DNA from: an uncultured Lachnospiraceae bacterium
Lineage (GTDB): Bacteria; Bacillota; Clostridia; Lachnospirales; Lachnospiraceae
Direction: 5' to 3'
NCBI GenBank assembly: GCA_910577655.1
Contig: CAJTOW010000136.1
Location: forward strand, 1 to 9,745
Length of the DNA: 9,745 nt
Positions 5,098 through 9,745 of this stretch are shown one piece after another. Both the position numbers and the translations under genes were made by a program. The notes beneath the pieces were generated by a model, which saw nothing but the letters and a program-made list of their open reading frames with translations, was not told the DNA's origin and made no database searches. Each line of letters begins with the position of its first letter. Positions within the stretch are counted from its first letter, which is position 1.

Positions 5098-5523
5098 ATG
5101 TTTACAGCTATCTCATTAACAGGAAGGGTTACAGCAGACCTTGAACCACAGAACAGCCAGAACGGAACCCCTTATGTGCAGTTCTACGTGGCAGTCAACA
5201 AAGGCTATGGGGAGCACCAGCATCCCAATTTCTACCAGTGCGTCCTGTTCGGCAAAGCAGTCGAGCGTGCCGTCAACGCAGGGGTACAGAAAGGAAGCCT
5301 GCTTTTCATTACCGGAGATCTGGACCTGGTGGAATACACCCGGAAATCAGACGGGCACAAAGGAACCATACCCAAGATCACGGTATATGAATGGAATTAC
5401 ATTCCCACCGGCAAGAAAACGGATGATGCCGGCACAGGAAATCCGGAATCCTCCGACTCTGAGAATGGGTTCGTACCCATATCTGCAGAGGACTGCGGAG
5501 AAGACGGCCTGCCGTACAACTAA
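5098..5523 (+). CDS. ssb: Accessory single-stranded DNA-binding protein
   Basis: The 141-residue protein has an OB-fold SSB core (1-104): FTAISLTGRVTADLEPQ, then PYVQFYVAVNKGYG and NFYQCVLFGKAVERA, then GSLLFITGDLDLVEYTRKSDG. These are the strand and loop signatures of bacterial SSBs. A low-complexity Ser/Gly/Asp linker follows from 105 and ends in an acidic tip EDGLPYN. Housekeeping SSB ends in DDDIPF, so the Pro and acidic residues are kept but the terminal Phe is replaced by Tyr-Asn. It would coat single-stranded DNA during replication or conjugative transfer and recruit partners through its tail. The protein is shorter than the usual 160-180 residues. It has its own promoter and terminator, so its dose seems to be set apart from the neighbouring genes. 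Confidence 0.85.
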   Translation: MFTAISLTGRVTADLEPQNSQNGTPYVQFYVAVNKGYGEHQHPNFYQCVLFGKAVERAVNAGVQKGSLLFITGDLDLVEYTRKSDGHKGTIPKITVYEWNYIPTGKKTDDAGTGNPESSDSENGFVPISAEDCGEDGLPYN

Positions 5524-5540
5524 GCATCGGCACTGCGGCC

Positions 5541-5591
5541 AAAAGAGGGATTACAGTCAGGAAGAAATACGGCTGTAATCCCTCTTTTTTT
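5541..5591 (+). terminator. Strong intrinsic terminator after ssb
   Basis: AAAAGAGGGATTACAG (5541-5556) is perfectly complementary to CTGTAATCCCTCTTTT (5573-5588), a 16-pair stem with a 16-base loop. The T-tract runs from 5585 to 5591. It begins 17 bases after the ssb stop. On the reverse strand the tail has only four T, so it is mainly a forward terminator. The next gene starts 34 bases after the T-tract with no visible promoter between. Confidence 0.92.
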
Positions 5592-5625
5592 GTTTACGGA
5601 CAGTTAAAAAGAAAGGAGCAGAAAA

Positions 5626-6495
5626 ATGAAACGGACAATCTTCACCAAAAGCACTACCGCCCTTATCCTCACCCTGCTCGTGCTGGGCGCATTTTTTCCA
5701 AAGGGATTATCCCAGAAGCTCATGGCCGGAGCCATAATTCTCTGGCTCGCCATGCTTTGCGGGCAGTTCCTTATCCGGCACTTTGGCAGAGGAGACAGGA
5801 AGATCTCCCTGCGTAAAATCCGGACATTTGTTTCCGGGAAACGCAGGGCTGAAAAACGCACCGCCAAACCTCCTGCCCCTGTTCCAGAACCGGCAGGATT
5901 CCCCCATGAAGGAGAATACCCCTGCCTCTTCTCAGAGCAGGAAGCAGAAATGATGCTCTGTCACATTTCCTTACGCATTACAGATAAGCTGAAATCCGCT
6001 TATCCCCAGGCAGTCTGGCAGTGGAAGCAGAAGCCCTCCCTGAAGGATATCCTGGCAGGGGCCACCCTGCGCATTGCGGTGGATGACATGGAAAAGTATA
6101 ACCATGCAGACATCTGCTTTGACCGTTTCGGGCGCATCCATGTGCAGCCCCTGGTCGTTGGAAGTTTTCAGCCTTCTGCGCAGGACACTCCTCCGGAACC
6201 GGAGAATGAAGAGCCTAAAGCGCCTTCCGTCGTGGATGTCAGCGTCTGGTATGAGCTGGTGGGACAGAAAGTGCTGGAGTCGCTGATCACGGAGCTGAAT
6301 GCTGGCGGCCACACCAGGCTTACCATCAAAGAGAACGGGGATGTGGTCATCCGGCAGAATAAAAAGGAACTGCTGAAAGCCACCCTGGAGAATTTCCCCG
6401 GCAGAAACTACTGGGAGGAGCTTGTCTCCACCCTGGAGGAAAATGAACTGAAGGCCCGGATCGCAGGCGACGCCCTGCAGGTATCATGGGTATAA
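5626..6495 (+). CDS. Membrane-anchored protein of unknown function
   Basis: ATG 5626 follows AAAGGAG (5612-5618) at seven-base spacing. The 289-residue protein has two hydrophobic segments (about 11-25 and 33-50). A strongly basic stretch follows (51-81) and predicts that the remainder is cytosolic, and a Pro-rich linker (82-92) comes next. Two globular parts come after: about 98-182 (including LKDILAGATLRIAVDDMEKY and a His/Asp-containing beta-like stretch) and 201-289, separated by an acidic Pro/Glu linker (186-199). I recognise no domain. It lies 33 bases before the AAA+ gene and is probably in its transcript, so it may tether or present substrates to the ATPase at the membrane, which is inference. 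Confidence 0.75.
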   Translation: MKRTIFTKSTTALILTLLVLGAFFPKGLSQKLMAGAIILWLAMLCGQFLIRHFGRGDRKISLRKIRTFVSGKRRAEKRTAKPPAPVPEPAGFPHEGEYPCLFSEQEAEMMLCHISLRITDKLKSAYPQAVWQWKQKPSLKDILAGATLRIAVDDMEKYNHADICFDRFGRIHVQPLVVGSFQPSAQDTPPEPENEEPKAPSVVDVSVWYELVGQKVLESLITELNAGGHTRLTIKENGDVVIRQNKKELLKATLENFPGRNYWEELVSTLEENELKARIAGDALQVSWV

Positions 6496-6528
6496 AGCAA
6501 ACAAATAGAAAGAAAGGAAGATAAAACT

Positions 6529-8316
6529 ATGGCAAAAATACCTCTTTTTGCGAACTGGACCTGGAAGCTTGGAATCCCTGAGCCTTTCGATGGTCTCGCA
6601 TCCAATGTCAGCACCGCTTATTATTCCACCTATTGCACTGTGGCAACTAAAAAATCCACCCTGCACGGCCCGCTCCTTTCCGCCATCCTGGCTTATATGG
6701 AGATGGACACCACCCTGACGCCGGGAAGCACTTCGGAGAGCGCCATCGGCACGCAGGGGGAGAAAACGGTAGTGGAATACCAGAGCCGCACAAAGGAGAT
6801 CCATGTAGTGGTCTTCAACAAAAAGAACGGGAAATTCCAGGCCGGACGCTATGAGGACGTGACCGGATCCCCCAGGCTCTACTCCCTGAAAGACGGGAGC
6901 AACACCGGCACCGCACTGTTCTTTGCGCTGATGCCGGAAGCAATGACCGATGACGAGTTCCGGGAAAATTATGACCTGCTGGGGAAATGTAAGAATGACG
7001 GCTTTTCCGATATGAATGAGGCGTTAAAAGCGGCGTTCATTCTGTGCGACAACCTTTACCGCAGGATTGAGGGCGCCTCCACCTTAAGTTCCGGAGGGAT
7101 TGCCCTGAACATACCAAATACCGGGAACCTCTCACAGCTTACCACGGTAAACCTGAACCGGCATGCCTATTCCCCAACCAGCGTGCTCTTCGGCACATTC
7201 AGTATCCTTACGGGCACTGCTGTTTCTGTAGCAGCAGCCGCTGTCAGCAGGGATGATTTCGTAAACAAATTCCCACTCTCACAAAGAACCCTTACACCCA
7301 AAGAAGAACTGATGGTTCCCAGGATTGAAGACTGGTACGTCATCCCTCCTGAAGTGACCATAATCTGCCGCCATGCGCAGATGACTACAAACGGGTGCCA
7401 GCCCATGCGCAATTTTATGATGCGCGGACCTGCGGGGACAGGGAAGACGGAAGGCGCCAAAGCAATCGCAGCCGGGCTCGGCCTGCCTTATCTGTACTAT
7501 ACCTGCTCTTCCAATACGGAGATCTACGACTTCCTGGGGCAGATGCTTCCGGATACAGACGGGAAGACGCCTTTTGACAAAGAATATCCCACACTGGAAG
7601 ACATCCAGATGGATCCGCCTTCGGCTTATATGAAGCTGACCGGCACCTATGATGAAACCATTACGGATGCTGCCGTCTATGACAGGCTTTTAGAGGTCAT
7701 GGAGCAGGATGCAAAGGCAATGGCTTCGGAAAACACCTCCGGACAGCATTTCCGGTATGTGGAGACACCTCTCATCACAGCCATCCGTAACGGATATGTG
7801 ATTGAGATACAGGAACCCACCGTGATCGCCAATCCGGGTGTACTGGTAGGCTTAAATGCCCTTTTAGACCGCTGCGCCAGCATCACGCTGACTACCGGCG
7901 AGGTCATAAAGCGCCATCCGGATACCGTTGTGGTTGTCACTACCAATAATAATTATGCGGGCTGCCGTGACATGAACCAGTCCGTCATCTCCAGAATGAA
8001 CCTTATCATGGATATGGAAGAACCGGATGTGGACACACTTACCGAGCGCACCATGAAGGTGACCGGATGTACGGATAAAGCCGTCGTCTCCAACATGGCT
8101 TCCTCCATCCAGGAAATCAGCGAGCGGTGCCGGGAGACCATGATCAATGACGGAAGCTGCGGCGTCCGGGAGCTGATCAGCTGGGTACAGTCCTATATGG
8201 TCTGTGGGAATGCGCTGGAGGCTGCAAAGTATACCGTGCTTTCCTCCGTATCCAGCGATCCGGAAAACCGTGCTGACATCCTCTCCTCCTGCCTTGAGCA
8301 GAAATTTGCGGCTTAG
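6529..8316 (+). CDS. CobS/MoxR-like AAA+ ATPase with long N-terminal domain
   Basis: The protein has 595 residues, with AAGGA (6514-6518) before ATG 6529. The N-terminal half (1-260) is unrecognised and includes an Ala/Val/Ser-rich stretch (228-240). The AAA+ module begins near 264. Walker A is GPAGTGKT (300-307); the Walker B region is VIEIQE (424-429); sensor 1 is TTNNN (471-475); the arginine finger is likely R489 in SVISRMN; and the sensor-2-like Arg is R547 in CGVRELISW. TEIYDFLGQMLPD after Walker A and NPGVLVGLNALLD after Walker B are typical of the MoxR/CobS clade, which builds hexamers that remodel partner proteins carrying VWA domains. Walker A to B spans about 120 residues instead of about 60, so there is an insertion (about 345-405). 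The canonical Walker B Asp is Gln. The stop overlaps the next ribosome site. Confidence 0.85.
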   Translation: MAKIPLFANWTWKLGIPEPFDGLASNVSTAYYSTYCTVATKKSTLHGPLLSAILAYMEMDTTLTPGSTSESAIGTQGEKTVVEYQSRTKEIHVVVFNKKNGKFQAGRYEDVTGSPRLYSLKDGSNTGTALFFALMPEAMTDDEFRENYDLLGKCKNDGFSDMNEALKAAFILCDNLYRRIEGASTLSSGGIALNIPNTGNLSQLTTVNLNRHAYSPTSVLFGTFSILTGTAVSVAAAAVSRDDFVNKFPLSQRTLTPKEELMVPRIEDWYVIPPEVTIICRHAQMTTNGCQPMRNFMMRGPAGTGKTEGAKAIAAGLGLPYLYYTCSSNTEIYDFLGQMLPDTDGKTPFDKEYPTLEDIQMDPPSAYMKLTGTYDETITDAAVYDRLLEVMEQDAKAMASENTSGQHFRYVETPLITAIRNGYVIEIQEPTVIANPGVLVGLNALLDRCASITLTTGEVIKRHPDTVVVVTTNNNYAGCRDMNQSVISRMNLIMDMEEPDVDTLTERTMKVTGCTDKAVVSNMASSIQEISERCRETMINDGSCGVRELISWVQSYMVCGNALEAAKYTVLSSVSSDPENRADILSSCLEQKFAA

Positions 8317-8327
8317 GAGGACAGCTT

Positions 8328-8594
8328 ATGGCATTTGTAAATGAAGAACAGCTAAGGCAGAACCTGGCAAGGAACCTGCGGCACCTGCGTATCAGCAGAA
8401 AGCCGTACCTTTCCCAGCAGATGCTTGCGAAAAAACTGGAGGTTACCCAGAAGAGCATATCCAGGTATGAAACCGGAAAGTGCCTGCCGCCGCCCTGTGT
8501 GATGGTAGCGATGGCAGAATGTTTCGGTACCACCACGGATGCACTCCTTGGGGACAGGCTTCCGGGAAAGAAAGGAAGGGATACAGACAAATGA
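8328..8594 (+). CDS. XRE-family helix-turn-helix regulator
   Basis: This is an 88-residue protein. AGGAGG (8315-8320) overlaps the AAA+ stop codon and lies seven bases before ATG 8328. The helix-turn-helix is typical of Cro/CI proteins: LRQNLARNLRHLRISRKPYL (9-28), then SQQMLAKKLEVTQKSISRYE (29-48), with the recognition helix at about 40-48, and DALLGD near the end. It has almost no second domain, so it is likely a small dimeric DNA-binding repressor. It overlaps the next gene by four bases (ATGA), so translation is coupled. It probably regulates its own cluster or the ssb promoter with its AT-rich repeats, which is unproven. A regulator placed between an AAA+ ATPase and its likely partner is unusual. 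Confidence 0.85.
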   Translation: MAFVNEEQLRQNLARNLRHLRISRKPYLSQQMLAKKLEVTQKSISRYETGKCLPPPCVMVAMAECFGTTTDALLGDRLPGKKGRDTDK

Positions 8595-9745
8595 GAACAT
8601 CACATGTTGCGATCAAAAGAATGGTCGCAGACGAAAAAAACAGACTTACCGACGAACAGCTCTTCGGTTCCCCGCAGTTTGCCGCCTACCTGACGGACAT
8701 TGCGGAAGGCGCCACAAAGCGTTACCGCAGGAGCAGCAAGGTAAGCACCTACTGGGATACTTCAGAATCAGCGGACATCGCCCATACGGACAACCGGATC
8801 ATCCGGCTGAATGCAGGCAATTTCCTGACCGGAAGCTTCCCTACAAAGAGCCTGAAGGCAGACAGCCTGATCGGGATCGTCGCCCATGAATGCGGCCATA
8901 TCCTGTATTCGGATTTTACCATGCTTGCTACTTACCAGCAGGCACTGTCCGCAGGCCGGTTTTACCCTGCCACACCGGAGGAATTAACCGCCAGGCAGGA
9001 AAAAAGCCTGCAGGAGATCCTGGAATCCGTGGAGGATAAAGATGCTGCGGTCATTACCGCCATCTCCCATATCTCCCACGCCCTGGTGAACCTGATGGAG
9101 GATGTCTACATCGAGGGACGGATGTGCGATGCATTTCCCGGAACCATGAAGACCGGCATCCTTTTGAATAACCTGCGCTATGCGGAAGAAATGGAAACCG
9201 TGACAGCAGAGATTGACAGGCAGCACCATGAAGTGTTCATCCTCATCAACCTGCTGATCCAGTATGCAAAGACCGGCGACATCAACAACCTCGGCGGCTA
9301 TAAAGGCCCCTATCTGGATGTGGTGTACGAATGCATCCCCTACGTGGATGATGCGGCATACGATGACGATGCAAAATCGCGGTTCGATTCCGCCAACAAA
9401 ATGCTGCTCCTTCTGTGGCCCTATATGAAAAGCTTTATCGAAAAGGTACGGGAGGACATCAAAAACGGCACCTCAAATGCAACCGATGACATGGAAAACC
9501 AGCTGTCCGGAGGGATCCCCCTTCCGGCCTGCAGCGGGAAACCTGCGCCGGGCGCCGGGAAGTACAAACATGAACCTGGTGACGATGACGAGGAGCGTGA
9601 GCACCTTCAGCAGGCCCTGGATTATGAGACCAGGCGGATCATGCTGGAAAAAACCGATGAAATCGGGGAAGACGGGGACGGCGGGATATCCCGCGATACA
9701 GATTATGCAGGCGCGGGCTATGTTTCCCAGGCGGCCTCTGACATG
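8591..9745 (+). CDS. HEXXH metallopeptidase-like partner of the AAA+ ATPase (3' partial; VWA/CobT-like candidate)
   Basis: ATG 8591 overlaps the preceding TGA as ATGA, and the frame is open to the window end (385 residues visible). HECGH (99-103), in DSLIGIVAHECGHILYSDF, is a zinc-metallopeptidase signature. NLMEDVYIEGRM (167-178) supplies E170 as a plausible third zinc ligand, and the pattern resembles the ED...E motif next to HEXXH in CobT/VWA-type proteins. Residues 200-310 are helical, then an acidic, Gly-rich linker starts at about 318 (including GDDDEEREHL). In related proteins a VWA domain follows such a linker, but it would be outside the window, so it is predicted, not seen. The pairing with a CobS-like ATPase supports that. 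There is no signal peptide, so it is cytosolic. Confidence 0.75.
   Translation, partial: MRTSHVAIKRMVADEKNRLTDEQLFGSPQFAAYLTDIAEGATKRYRRSSKVSTYWDTSESADIAHTDNRIIRLNAGNFLTGSFPTKSLKADSLIGIVAHECGHILYSDFTMLATYQQALSAGRFYPATPEELTARQEKSLQEILESVEDKDAAVITAISHISHALVNLMEDVYIEGRMCDAFPGTMKTGILLNNLRYAEEMETVTAEIDRQHHEVFILINLLIQYAKTGDINNLGGYKGPYLDVVYECIPYVDDAAYDDDAKSRFDSANKMLLLLWPYMKSFIEKVREDIKNGTSNATDDMENQLSGGIPLPACSGKPAPGAGKYKHEPGDDDEEREHLQQALDYETRRIMLEKTDEIGEDGDGGISRDTDYAGAGYVSQAASDM

Noticed and set aside
5141..5578. 145-residue frame overlapping ssb and its terminator
   Set aside because: It lies in a different frame inside a clear SSB, and it would read through the terminator stem.
8539..8889. 116-residue forward frame across the XRE and HEXXH genes
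   Set aside because: It overlaps two well-supported genes in another frame and encodes an Arg/Pro-rich sequence typical of a shadow frame.
1..9745. CRISPR arrays, tRNA or rRNA genes, insertion sequences, attachment sites
   Set aside because: I saw no regularly spaced repeats, no cloverleaf or rRNA-like sequence, no transposase and no flanking direct repeats.

Overview
The window looks like part of a mobile or accessory element, probably an integrative conjugative element or large plasmid, from a gut-type Bacillota (class Clostridia, Lachnospiraceae- or Oscillospiraceae-like). The reasons are: strong AAGGAGG ribosome sites before nearly every gene, moderately GC-rich codon use favouring C at third positions, and a gene mix (Tad-type inner-membrane proteins, DUF6133-like small protein, C4 zinc-ribbon protein, small sigma-like factor, accessory SSB, CobS-like AAA+ ATPase, HEXXH protein) that I associate with such elements. 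No relaxase, integrase, tRNA, IS or attachment site is visible, so the mobile-element reading is inference. All genes I accept are on the + strand.

Region 1 (1-2530) is a Tad-like block. It holds a TadB-like protein cut by the window edge, a TadC-like protein, a previously easy-to-miss 36-residue membrane peptide, a 72-residue Flp/DUF6133-like small membrane protein that overlaps it, and a Cys-rich 118-residue unknown. Two oddities sit between genes: a GC-rich hairpin between tadB and tadC, and a near-perfect Shine-Dalgarno followed by ATG TAA.

Region 2 (2531-4870) is a 127-base leader followed by a zinc-ribbon (DUF3268-like) protein, a sigma-70-like regulator, an unknown soluble protein with winged-helix-like character and a two-helix membrane protein, closely spaced and probably co-transcribed.

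Region 3 (4871-5591) is a separate AT-rich control region and the ssb gene. The control region has an excellent promoter (TTGACA, 17 bp, TG-extended TATCAT) flanked and overlapped by a repeated AT-rich motif, a structured leader, and a terminator-like hairpin before ssb. A 16-bp perfect stem terminator follows ssb. The ssb gene is therefore bracketed by two terminators.

Region 4 (5592-9745) is a membrane-anchored unknown, a large CobS/MoxR-like AAA+ ATPase, a small XRE-type regulator and a long HEXXH-containing protein that runs off the window. The last three are translationally tight (11 nt, then a 4-nt overlap). The AAA+/HEXXH pair resembles CobS/CobT or MoxR/VWA chaperone pairs, and the physical association with Tad and SSB genes suggests that a remodelling machine serves the element's surface or DNA-transfer apparatus. 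That last link is inference only. The best candidates for undescribed biology are this AAA+-XRE-metalloprotein cassette and the structured, terminator-bracketed ssb leader.
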